Assembly: GCA_018400515.1 (NCBI GenBank)
Contig: JAGYMR010000045.1
Location: forward strand, 1 to 14,751
DNA length: 14,751 nucleotides
Source of the DNA: Tangfeifania sp.
Lineage (GTDB): Bacteria; Bacteroidota; Bacteroidia; Bacteroidales; Prolixibacteraceae
Direction: 5' to 3'
Positions within the stretch are counted from its first letter, which is position 1. Every line of letters starts with the position of its first letter. The translations under genes and the position numbers were made by a program. Of this stretch, positions 8,164 through 14,751 are shown in pieces. Under the pieces are notes generated by a model. That model made no database searches, was not told the origin of the DNA, and worked only from the letters and a program-made list of their open reading frames with translations.

Positions 8164-8538
8164 ATGAACAATCTACAGGTAAAAGGAAAAATCACCCGGA
8201 TACTGAAACCCCAGTCGGGGGTCAGCCGTGCCGGCAAAGAATGGAACAAACAGGAGTTTGTCGTTGAAACCGAAGATAAATTTCCACGAAAAATATGTTT
8301 TACCCTTTTCAATGATAAGGCCTCCCTGCTCGATGGATTTGCTGCCGGCGATGAGGTGGAGGTTGCTTTCAATCTTGAATCGAGGGAGTTTAACGGGAAA
8401 TGGTTTCACAATGTGAATGCCTGGAGACTGGAAAAATCCGTCGCGGAACAGGACCTTCCGGAGCCCCCGCCGGAATTCAGACCCGAAGACATACCCCCGG
8501 AACCGGAAGATGATCCGGGGCAGGATTTGCCCTTTTAA
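8164..8538 (+). CDS. DUF3127 OB-fold-like protein with SSB-like C-terminal tip
   Basis: This 124-residue protein matches the DUF3127 family common in Bacteroidota. The N-terminal domain (about 3-92) has the characteristic pattern VKGKI...KQEFVVETEDKFPRKICF, then LESREFNGKWFHNVNAWRLE (71-90). This pattern suggests a small beta-barrel of OB type. A proline- and acid-rich tail (95-119) ends in QDLPF. Single-stranded-DNA-binding proteins also have a disordered tail ending in an acidic D-x-PF tip, which docks repair and replication partners. A role in DNA metabolism is therefore inferred, not shown. I chose ATG 8164; a GTG at 8146 would add six residues (MKNFKR) but lies outside the conserved part. 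Confidence 0.85.
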   Translation: MNNLQVKGKITRILKPQSGVSRAGKEWNKQEFVVETEDKFPRKICFTLFNDKASLLDGFAAGDEVEVAFNLESREFNGKWFHNVNAWRLEKSVAEQDLPEPPPEFRPEDIPPEPEDDPGQDLPF

Positions 8539-8643
8539 TGCTTTCGGGGATTTCCCCTGGCAAACCCGGTAATCTTATTTTTTTTCAGGTCGTGCCCTGT
8601 TCGGACAGGTCCGCGGACAGAGCAATGCTTTTGAAAACGAACT

Positions 8644-8674
8644 TGTTTTCTTTATAAATTCTTGGTATATTGTA
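8644..8674 (+). promoter_or_regulatory. Candidate promoter of the EIIA-CBS/permease unit
   Basis: TATATTGT at 8667-8674 resembles the -7 consensus TAnnTTTG with mismatches at its end. TTG at 8644-8646, 20 nt upstream, could be the -33 element. The 247-nt gap before the gene at 8786 otherwise shows only short GC-rich inverted repeats around 8590-8622. Confidence 0.25.
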
Positions 8675-8785
8675 AAGGGATTTAAAAATCAGGGATCAAA
8701 TTGACCGCTTGTTTTTAATGAAATGCAGAGGGGCTGGAGACTTTTCAAAAGGCATTTTTTTCAGGATATGATTACGACTTAAAAA

Positions 8786-9721
8786 ATGGCTTCAAATAAC
8801 CATAAAAAGAACCATCTGACCGCTCTTTTTACACCTGAAAACATCGTCACTTATAAAAAGGCACCCTCGGTTGATCAGATCACCGAAGATTTGCTTAAGA
8901 ATCTTGCTTTAACCTATGGCATCGGCAATGTCAGGGCCATCATCAGCGTACATAAAAAACGGCGGGGGGGGTTATATCCCGTGGCCGTTAATAGTACAGG
9001 ACTGGTACAGCATTTCAGGATCTTTTCCACGAAAAGGCTCCGGATGGCCATTGCTGTGATCGAACAGGGAATGCCTGTGAAGATTCAAAACAAACCCTAT
9101 AACATCCGTCTTTTTTTTGTGATCGTTTCGCCCAAGAAACGGTCGGATCTCTATCTCCGGACCTACCATGCCATCAGTTCACTGGTGGACGATAAAAAGT
9201 TTGTCGAACAAATTTTAAGCAATCCGGATTCTGCGGTGATCTGGGACCTTATCGGGCAAAAACACATTGTTGTTCCTCACCATATTGCGGCCTGCGATAT
9301 CATGGTGGATCCCATTGTGGTCATCAAGGATGTTTTTAACCTCGAGGACGCCATTGATCTTTTTATAAAAACCGGGCGGCTGAGCATTCCGGTGATTGAT
9401 AAAGACGGGGATCTTATCGGGGAGGTTACGGTCCACGAGTTGATGAATGTATGCCTTCCGCGGTACATTCTCTGGATGGACGATATGGGGCCTGTCCTGA
9501 ATTTTGAATCCTTCCGGAACTTGCTTCACAAAGAGAGTCATACCTGGCTTGAGGAGATCATGGTTCATGATATTGCCCGGGTGCAGGTGAACGACCCTGC
9601 CATCAAAGCGGGGATTGAGATGACCAAGTTATCGGCGGACCATGCTTATGTTCTGGAAGAGAAAAAACTGGTTGGGATCATTACAGTGCAACACTTTATT
9701 AACAAGGTATTACGGGAATAA
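8786..9721 (+). CDS. Regulator with degenerate PTS EIIA-like domain and two CBS domains
   Basis: This is a soluble protein of 311 residues. Residues about 11-157 align by eye with the PTS EIIA fold of the PtsN (EIIA-Ntr) type. The alignment includes LRMAIAVIEQGMPVKI and the segment LFFVIVSP (109-116). In the best ungapped alignment the phosphorylated His73 of PtsN falls on T71 (within AVNSTG), and the second active-site His120 falls on Y123, so phosphotransfer looks lost. Residues about 165-225 (DIMVDPIVVIKD...SIPVIDKDGDLIGEVT) and about 250-308 (EIMVHDIARVQVND...LVGIITVQHF) form a CBS pair, a module that usually binds adenine nucleotides. The permease gene begins 3 nt after the stop, so the two are almost certainly co-translated. 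I infer that it senses energy state or a ligand to control that permease. Confidence 0.8.
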   Translation: MASNNHKKNHLTALFTPENIVTYKKAPSVDQITEDLLKNLALTYGIGNVRAIISVHKKRRGGLYPVAVNSTGLVQHFRIFSTKRLRMAIAVIEQGMPVKIQNKPYNIRLFFVIVSPKKRSDLYLRTYHAISSLVDDKKFVEQILSNPDSAVIWDLIGQKHIVVPHHIAACDIMVDPIVVIKDVFNLEDAIDLFIKTGRLSIPVIDKDGDLIGEVTVHELMNVCLPRYILWMDDMGPVLNFESFRNLLHKESHTWLEEIMVHDIARVQVNDPAIKAGIEMTKLSADHAYVLEEKKLVGIITVQHFINKVLRE

Positions 9722-9724
9722 AAA

Positions 9725-11146
9725 ATGCCCAACAATAATAACAACAATAAATTATCGTATACCCAAATTGCGATCCGCGGCGCCATCATGATCGTGGTCA
9801 GTTTATTGGTTGGCTTTCTGGCAGGAAATGCCGGGTTTCAGGAACAACGGCAGGTGCTCGCCATATCCATTTTTACCCTTATCATCTCTGCTACTTTGCT
9901 TTTCTGGAACTTCCGCCTGGCCATTGCATTTATCGGAATGGCGATCCTGCTGGGCGGCAAGGTCATTTCCCTGGAACAGTTCATCAGTTCGGCAGAGTTG
10001 GATATTATTCTGTTTCTGGTGGGTATGATGACTCTGGTCGGGGTTTTGAAGGATCTGGGACTCTTTTCCTGGATCATTCAACTGGTCATAAGCCTGAAAC
10101 AAATGACCGGCCGGATGTTTGTTGTAACCATTGTTATTGTCTCCGCATTGATGGCCAGTATTGTGGATGAGGTTACATCGATCGTTATTATGCTGACCCT
10201 GATTTTTCAGGTGTGTGATACCCTGAAGGTGAAACCAACCCCCTTCCTGATCATATCCGTGATCTCAACGAATATAGGCTCCAGCGGCACCATGCTGGGC
10301 AACCCGATCGGCATTCTGATCGGGACAAAAGCCGGTTTTTCATTTGTTGATTTTATTGTCTGGGCCGCACCCATCATGCTTGTTTCTTTGGTGATAAGTT
10401 TAGCCGTCATCCTCCTCTGGTTCCGGAAAGACATTCAACTGCTGACCGAACGCATGGAAACAAGAAGAAGGATTCATGCCGGCCTTGGCCCCTTGATAAA
10501 AATTCCCTATAAAAAAGGGTTGATCATTCTTGTCTCTGCCGTTTTGCTCATTGCCCTGCACCATACCCTTGAGGAAAAACTGGGAATTGAAAAGAATACC
10601 CTGCTGATTGTCACCCCACTGGCGATTTCCGGTTTTTTGATGATCTGGAAAAATGAACGGGCCCGGCATTATATCGAGTCGGAAGTGGAATGGTGGACCC
10701 TGATGTTTTTTATGATGTTGTTCGCCGTTGCCGGCTCATTGGAGAAAACAGGGGTGACGGAGCAAATTGCCCATAATTTTACACAAACCTTTGGTCAAAA
10801 TCCATCCGTGTTAACTCCCGTGGTATTGTTTATTTCTGCTTTTGGATCGGCTTTTGTGGATAACATTGTTTTCGTCGCCGCCTTTATCCCGGTGGTGAAT
10901 GAGATCGGATCAACGCCCGTTTGGTGGGCTTTGTTGTTTGGTGGTTGTTTTGGCGGGAATATGACCATGATCGGCTCAACGGCCAACATTGTGGCCCTGG
11001 GAATGATGGAAAAACGCTACCGCAAGCATATCTCCTTCTGGGAATGGTTTAAATTCGGCATCATTATCGGTGTGATTACCTGCGTTGTGGCAACCCTGCT
11101 GATCCTGCTTCTGATGCCACTGATGCCTGCGGCTGCGGGATACTGA
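9725..11146 (+). CDS. Ion-transporter-superfamily permease (ArsB/NhaD/SLC13-like)
   Basis: This 473-residue membrane protein has about ten or more hydrophobic segments. It carries the duplicated signature of the ion transporter (IT) superfamily. The first-half motifs are IVDEVTSIVIM (146-156) and STNIGSSGTMLGNPIGILIG (181-200). The second-half motifs are FVDNIVFVAAFIPV (377-390) and GGNMTMIGSTANIVALGM (410-427). These re-entrant-loop motifs (a D-N/E-V-x-x pattern and SNxGGxxTxxGxPxN-like loops) occur in ArsB, NhaD and dicarboxylate carriers. The substrate cannot be assigned: a Na+/H+ antiporter or anion carrier is as likely as arsenite export, and no ars genes are near. The N-terminus has six Asn in a row. 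It is coupled to the EIIA-CBS gene upstream and ends close to a convergent broken lipoprotein gene. Confidence 0.85.
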   Translation: MPNNNNNNKLSYTQIAIRGAIMIVVSLLVGFLAGNAGFQEQRQVLAISIFTLIISATLLFWNFRLAIAFIGMAILLGGKVISLEQFISSAELDIILFLVGMMTLVGVLKDLGLFSWIIQLVISLKQMTGRMFVVTIVIVSALMASIVDEVTSIVIMLTLIFQVCDTLKVKPTPFLIISVISTNIGSSGTMLGNPIGILIGTKAGFSFVDFIVWAAPIMLVSLVISLAVILLWFRKDIQLLTERMETRRRIHAGLGPLIKIPYKKGLIILVSAVLLIALHHTLEEKLGIEKNTLLIVTPLAISGFLMIWKNERARHYIESEVEWWTLMFFMMLFAVAGSLEKTGVTEQIAHNFTQTFGQNPSVLTPVVLFISAFGSAFVDNIVFVAAFIPVVNEIGSTPVWWALLFGGCFGGNMTMIGSTANIVALGMMEKRYRKHISFWEWFKFGIIIGVITCVVATLLILLLMPLMPAAAGY

Positions 11147-11148
11147 TT

Positions 11149-11721
11149 CTATCCGGGGGGATTTCCCTTTTTTGCTTTGTTGATGCAATAGCCAGCGGCG
11201 GCCTCCAAAAGGAATCTTCCAAAACCTTCTGCCGGTTTGTGAGCCTTTTTACCTGTTCAGCCACATTCCAGCGAAAGATCTCTTTTTCGTCACGTGAAAA
11301 CGTCACTGTTGAAATCCGGGGATCCCCGGGGATCCTGACTTCAAATTTTCCCTTTTCAACTTTTTTTATTCCGGGTTTTTCCCAAGTTCGTACAATGTTC
11401 GGATCGGGCCGGTTGTAACTTCCCAGCATTTTCCCCTCATGGTTGAACCAGGCCACCCTGAAATTTCCGGAAGTGTATACTTTTTCAATTTTCCCGGGGC
11501 GCAATTCCAGGACCGGTTGTTCCCCCGATATCTTTCCTTCGGAGATGGCAGCGATCATTACCAAATGCTGATTCTCTTTTGGCCGTATAGGTGACGCTTT
11601 GTCCTCCGGAAGGATAAAGGGGGGCATGCATCACAATGCATAGGGGATCTTTTTTGCATGCCACAAAAGACAATGCCATGAATGCCAGGCACAGGGTGCT
11701 GAAAAATTTTATTCGATTCAT
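11149..11721 (-). pseudogene. Frameshifted small lipoprotein gene, function unknown
   Basis: The gene starts at ATG 11721 with a lipoprotein signal peptide and lipobox (LSFVAC, then KKDPLC) and runs on to a beta-type segment HAPLYPSGGQSVTYTAK. At the AAAA run near 11578 this frame turns into unnatural sequence and stops at 11485. Removing one A continues smoothly into the next frame (ENQHLVMIAAISEGKIS...), which stays open to 11076. That frame would overlap the permease gene by 71 nt. A compensating shift at the AAAAA run near 11240 instead gives a C-terminus ending at a stop at 11149, clear of the permease. The intact product would be about 190 residues and anchored in an envelope membrane. 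I do not recognise the family. The cause may be real decay or homopolymer sequencing error. Confidence 0.65.
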
Positions 11722-11833
11722 CCGGAAAAGTTTTAAAATTCAAACAATAAGGTACGGCATTATTCTTTGAAAACCATGGCATTGATGCCATTTATCACGG
11801 GCAGTTAAAATGGAGTCCGGATTCAGATATCAT

Positions 11834-13570
11834 TTACTTTTTTTGCATTTTAAACATGCTCGTTTCATTCTCTTCGCATAAGATTTCCACGACCCACATG
11901 GCGGCCATGCCCACCACCGACGTGCATTTATCCCGGTGGGCCCCGGCTTTTTCAAACTCCTCCCGCACCTCTTTGTTGCTTAGCTGAAAGCTTTTTCCTA
12001 ACAGCTGTTTTTGAATGTCCCTGCAGATGACGCTTCCGTAGGTTTCAAGAAATTTATCCCGCAACTTCCCGGAAAGTTCATAAGCTTTATACTGGTTCTC
12101 TTTATCCGCTGCTTTATATTTCCAGCGGCGCCCGGCGAAAGTCCCCAGGAAGAGAATTCCTCCGGTATATCCTCCGCATGCCCCGTCGCCCGACAGCGCC
12201 ATACCTCCGGAGAGGGCAGAGGAGGCCTGGAAAAGCATATCTTCCCGTTTCCCTGTCATTTCAAAGAGGGCTCCCAGGGTGCACTGGGCACATCCCCGGT
12301 AGGTTTTTTCATAATGGAAGCCCTGCCGGTAGGCCGCTTTCATCAGTGCTATCCGCCGGGGATCCTCAAGGGTGTTTTTTTTGTCCCGTGCATTTTCATA
12401 GTGCCGCCGGATCAGCGCTGTCAGATCTTTTTCATAATGAAGGCCGCAGAAATGTGCTATGGCCTCTTCGATTTTATGATCTTTCAGAAAGGATCTTATT
12501 CTCCTGCTGCCCGGATCCTTCTTGTCATCATACAGAAAAGCAACCGCAGTAATTTTTGCTAAATGGAATGGCAAGATGCCGTTTTTCCGGCAAAGGAGCG
12601 CCGGTCCGACCAGCCGGTCCTCCCGGCCCAGCTTCCTGACAGGGTCGGCCCCCAGCCGGGAGAGAGCGTCTTGAAGCATCGGGTTGGTAAGGTTCTGAAG
12701 GACCTCCCTGTTCCAATCCTCCATTTCATCATGCGTGAAGGAGCATTCGGCCTGCAAGCCTGTTGAAACTTCCAGAAGTGCCTCCCGGGCCAGGTCCATG
12801 ATCTCCCGGTCCTGAACGCATTCAGCAACGCTCTGAAATCCTTTCACCGAACCGGCATAGGCAAAAACAGCATGCACCATGTTGTAGGTGTAGGTCTTAC
12901 GCATTTTCTCCGCTTCCATTTTTTCAGAGAAAAGCAGTCCCGGAACATCGTACGGAATTGCTCCCCTGAATGCATTAACATCCACCGGAAATGGCGTGTA
13001 CCCATTTGTAATGACCTCCAGTGGACCATATTCCTTCATTGTTTCACCGGGATCAACAGCTATGCGCATTATCAGGGCATCAACAAGACCGATAAATTTT
13101 TCCGCATGTTTTACTTCGGGGGCAGAAAGTCTGCTGTACAGCGCCTCCCTGAATTTGCCGGAGGCATGAGCCATATTGGCGCAATTGATGATGTCCAGCG
13201 GCGCATTATTGTTTCTCTCCACCCGCTTTTTAATCTGATCTGCAAAAATTGTGGCAAGGGAGTCGAATGCTTTCGGGAAAACAGCCACCACCATGAGGGA
13301 GGTTTTGCTGAAAATTTTTTCCAGGGCCTTCTTTTCTCCGGAATGGATGGTTTCGAACCCGGAAATAATGCGGCGTTCCTTTTCCTTACCGGCAGGAAAG
13401 TGTTCAATAGCGTATTGGCCTTGCGACCGCAGAAGGGATAATTTCTTTTTATCCGAATCCACAAAGGTTATTTGGTACCCCGCCCTGGTGAACATATCAG
13501 CAAAAAAACTCCTTCCGATCCTGCCGGCCCCCCAAATGGCTACCTCTTTCGTACGATTAAAATTGTTCAT
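11834..13570 (-). CDS. Mannitol-1-phosphate 5-dehydrogenase-like enzyme fused to a C_GCAxxG_C_C redox domain
   Basis: This 578-residue protein has two parts in one frame. Residues 8 to about 395 are a long-chain polyol dehydrogenase of the mannitol-1-phosphate 5-dehydrogenase (MtlD) type. It has the NAD-binding loop GAGRIGR (14-20), D38 at the end of strand 2, and the catalytic KxxxxNxxH set K225, N230 and H233. The usual CEN motif reads CAN here (130-132). Residues about 410-565 match the C_GCAxxG_C_C putative redox-active family: C427 and C430, the loop GDGACGGYTGG with C465, then C516 and C549. MtlD proteins are normally about 380 residues, so the second domain is an addition. I infer NAD(H)-dependent polyol-phosphate oxidation or ketose-phosphate reduction coupled to, or controlled by, a cysteine/metal centre. 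No PTS or mtl genes adjoin, so the substrate is open. Confidence 0.87.
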   Translation of the reverse strand: MNNFNRTKEVAIWGAGRIGRSFFADMFTRAGYQITFVDSDKKKLSLLRSQGQYAIEHFPAGKEKERRIISGFETIHSGEKKALEKIFSKTSLMVVAVFPKAFDSLATIFADQIKKRVERNNNAPLDIINCANMAHASGKFREALYSRLSAPEVKHAEKFIGLVDALIMRIAVDPGETMKEYGPLEVITNGYTPFPVDVNAFRGAIPYDVPGLLFSEKMEAEKMRKTYTYNMVHAVFAYAGSVKGFQSVAECVQDREIMDLAREALLEVSTGLQAECSFTHDEMEDWNREVLQNLTNPMLQDALSRLGADPVRKLGREDRLVGPALLCRKNGILPFHLAKITAVAFLYDDKKDPGSRRIRSFLKDHKIEEAIAHFCGLHYEKDLTALIRRHYENARDKKNTLEDPRRIALMKAAYRQGFHYEKTYRGCAQCTLGALFEMTGKREDMLFQASSALSGGMALSGDGACGGYTGGILFLGTFAGRRWKYKAADKENQYKAYELSGKLRDKFLETYGSVICRDIQKQLLGKSFQLSNKEVREEFEKAGAHRDKCTSVVGMAAMWVVEILCEENETSMFKMQKK

Positions 13571-13827
13571 CTATAAAGGGATCGTATGGAACGTGCATGC
13601 ATTATAATCATTTCTTTGGTTGTGAATGTTTTACATGCGCGTTTCATAAATACTGAATAAAATAATTTCAGGAAGAAAGGTATAACATGTAAAAACCAAA
13701 TGCAATGACTTCTTTCCCTAAGCCGGTAAAAATAACGTTTTTTTGAAGCACACTATCCGGATGATCCCATTGAGACCTTGAATCTTTCCTGATTCGTTGG
13801 TTTCTAACGAAAAAGTCCTTAACTTAT

Positions 13828-14094
13828 GTGTATATCGAAAAAGGGGATCAGTGTAACATCCTGGAAAAAGAACTCAAAGACGGTCTTGAGGTGGGCTATG
13901 TGATCAAAGGGATTTTTCAGTCGCAATCTGAAATAGATGCCGCTGTCACGCTTCCCGGAACATTGGTTGGTGATCCGATACTGACGGATGTTAACGACGA
14001 TGGGATAATCAATGAGAGTGATAAAACCTATGGGAATTACATCCTGATTCAGGATAATGCTGAAAAAACCTTCTATATTTCCAACGGAAATTAA
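13828..14094 (+). pseudogene. Remnant of a SusC/RagA-type TonB-dependent receptor gene
   Basis: The 88-codon frame opens with GTG and is bounded upstream by a stop at 13771. It contains GYVIKGIFQSQSEIDAA (23-39) and, soon after, GDPILTDVNDDGIINESD (48-65). These match the GIFQSQEEIDxA and GDxxxxDxNGDGxIxxxD signatures in the C-terminal half of SusC-family outer-membrane receptors. Those proteins are about 1000 residues long and have a signal peptide, plug and beta-barrel, none of which is here. The sequence before and after the two signatures does not continue the family. It is best read as a leftover piece of a deleted nutrient-uptake locus; expression as a small protein is unlikely. Confidence 0.6.
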
Positions 14095-14457
14095 AATGCT
14101 TCTTTGCTGCAGCACCTTGCGCCAACGGGGGCTATAGAACCTGCACCTCTCCGGCCGGGAATTTTTATGCCGTTTGCTTCAACTGAAAAAAAAGGGAAAA
14201 ATTTGAAACAATAAAAAACATTCGAAAATTTCCATTGTTTACCATATTTGCAGTTAACAATTATTTATAATAAAATTGCACCGGAATTATTTGCCGACAG
14301 GGTGGTTGTCCTGCCGGTTTTTTATTGGAAAAATGAAACGGGCATGAGCAAAATTTTCACGTACAGATAAAATGTTTATATGGCCAGGTCCGTTGAATGC
14401 CATTAAACAGATACTATTAATGAGGTAAATATTAAAAAAAGGGACAATTATTAAGCG
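14095..14457 (+). other. Gene-free AT-rich region upstream of the AbgT-family gene
   Basis: These 363 nt hold no convincing gene on either strand. A weak promoter-like pair TTCG (14221-14224) and CATATTTG (14243-14250), 18 nt apart, each differs in one base from the Bacteroidota -33 and -7 elements. A terminator-like hairpin follows at 14293-14323. If the promoter is real, the AbgT-family transcript would have a leader of about 200 nt containing that hairpin. Confidence 0.35.
14293..14323 (+). terminator. Terminator-like hairpin in the AbgT-family leader
   Basis: CCGACAGG (14294-14301) pairs with CCTGCCGG (14310-14317), with one A-C mismatch and an 8-nt loop. It is followed at once by six T residues. 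It could end transcription coming from the SusC remnant side, or act as an attenuator for the transporter gene 135 nt downstream. Confidence 0.5.
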
Positions 14458-14751
14458 ATGGGAAAAAAGAACTTCATAGGGCGGACACTCAACACCGTGG
14501 AAAAGGTGGGGAATGCCCTTCCGCATCCGGCAACGCTTTTTGCGTTACTTGCCTTACTGGTGGTCCTTCTTTCGGGAATTACCAGTCTGTTTAACCTGTC
14601 GGTTGAACACCCGGGAACCGGAAAAATCATTGAGCCAGTCAATTTGTTAACCATTGAAGGACTGCACCGGATTATTACAGAAATGGTTACAAATTTTACC
14701 GGATTTGCCCCCCTTGGAGTGGTGTTGGTGGCCATGCTTGGAATCGGGATC
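14458..14751 (+). CDS. AbgT-family transporter, N-terminal fragment (3' end outside window)
   Basis: The last 294 nt encode the first 98 residues of an AbgT-family membrane transporter, and the frame is still open at the window end. The N-terminus [18 protein letters not shown] (11-28) is the family hallmark. It is followed by a first membrane span (about 27-45), an extracytoplasmic loop, then [20 protein letters not shown] (79-98), another strongly conserved segment. AbgT of E. coli imports p-aminobenzoyl-glutamate, and MtrF/YdaH relatives export antimetabolites, so the substrate here is open. The ATG at 14458 fits the conserved start. The nearest upstream sequence is a gene-free leader with a terminator-like hairpin. 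Confidence 0.9.
   Translation, partial: MGKKNFIGRTLNTVEKVGNALPHPATLFALLALLVVLLSGITSLFNLSVEHPGTGKIIEPVNLLTIEGLHRIITEMVTNFTGFAPLGVVLVAMLGIGI

Noticed and set aside
9725..11146. Assignment of the permease as an arsenite exporter (ArsB)
   Set aside because: The motifs are shared by the whole ion transporter superfamily, and no arsR, arsC or arsA gene is nearby, so a substrate cannot be claimed.
11316..11329. 14-bp perfect palindrome CCGGGGATCCCCGG
   Set aside because: It falls inside coding-like sequence of the lipoprotein remnant (RIPGDPRI) and is explained by codon choice. No second copy or operator context was seen.
11777..11790. Inverted repeat TGGCAT-TG-ATGCCA after the dehydrogenase fusion gene
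   Set aside because: The 2-nt loop is too small for a normal hairpin and only a short T-run follows on the minus strand, so I do not call it a terminator.
12011..12562. Long open frame (183 codons) on the plus strand
   Set aside because: It lies antisense within the dehydrogenase fusion gene, has no recognisable motifs, and its amino-acid composition is that of a shadow of the real minus-strand gene. The same holds for 12872-13441.
13594..13601. Palindrome TGCATGCA upstream of the dehydrogenase fusion gene
   Set aside because: A short 8-bp palindrome is expected by chance. There is no repeat of it or clear promoter next to it to support an operator.
13571..13827. Search for a tRNA, small RNA or further SusC sequence in this gap
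   Set aside because: No cloverleaf, no T-tract terminator and no SusC-like peptide was found in the three plus-strand frames. Only a 6-bp inverted repeat at 13793-13811 stands out.

Overview
The window looks like a piece of a Bacteroidota chromosome, probably from the Bacteroidales/Marinilabiliales side. Several features point this way. There is a ComEC without the C-terminal metallo-beta-lactamase domain, a DUF3127 OB-fold protein with an SSB-like tail, and a SusC/RagA remnant. Start codons have weak or no Shine-Dalgarno sequences, and TAnnTTTG-like promoter elements occur. Gene content is mostly housekeeping and transport. I see no CRISPR array, rRNA, tRNA, phage or intact insertion sequence.

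Left part (1-8050). The 3' end of peptide deformylase (def) is followed by comEC, then a trkA-trkH potassium-uptake pair. A YciO-type YrdC-domain gene lies convergent to trkH. Divergent from it is mnmD (tRNA wobble-uridine methyltransferase), followed by two tandem FKBP-type prolyl isomerases. The first isomerase is cytosolic and the second is a lipoprotein. A strong rho-independent hairpin closes this block at about 8010-8048.

Middle part (8050-11150). A DUF3127 protein comes first. Then there is a tight two-gene unit, 3 nt apart: a regulator made of a PTS EIIA-like domain plus two CBS domains, and an ion-transporter-superfamily (ArsB/NhaD/SLC13-like) permease. The EIIA-like domain has apparently lost both active-site histidines. 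It may therefore be a ligand- or energy-sensing regulator of the adjacent permease rather than a phosphocarrier.

Right part (11149-14751). A small lipoprotein gene on the minus strand is broken by one frameshift, possibly two compensating ones, in A-runs. Upstream of it, also on the minus strand, is a 578-residue protein. It fuses an apparently intact mannitol-1-phosphate 5-dehydrogenase-like enzyme (GxGxxG and KxxxxNxxH present) to a C_GCAxxG_C_C putative redox-active domain. This fusion is the most unusual object in the window. After it come an 88-codon remnant of a SusC/RagA TonB-dependent receptor and a gene-free leader with a terminator-like hairpin. The window ends in the start of an AbgT-family transporter gene.
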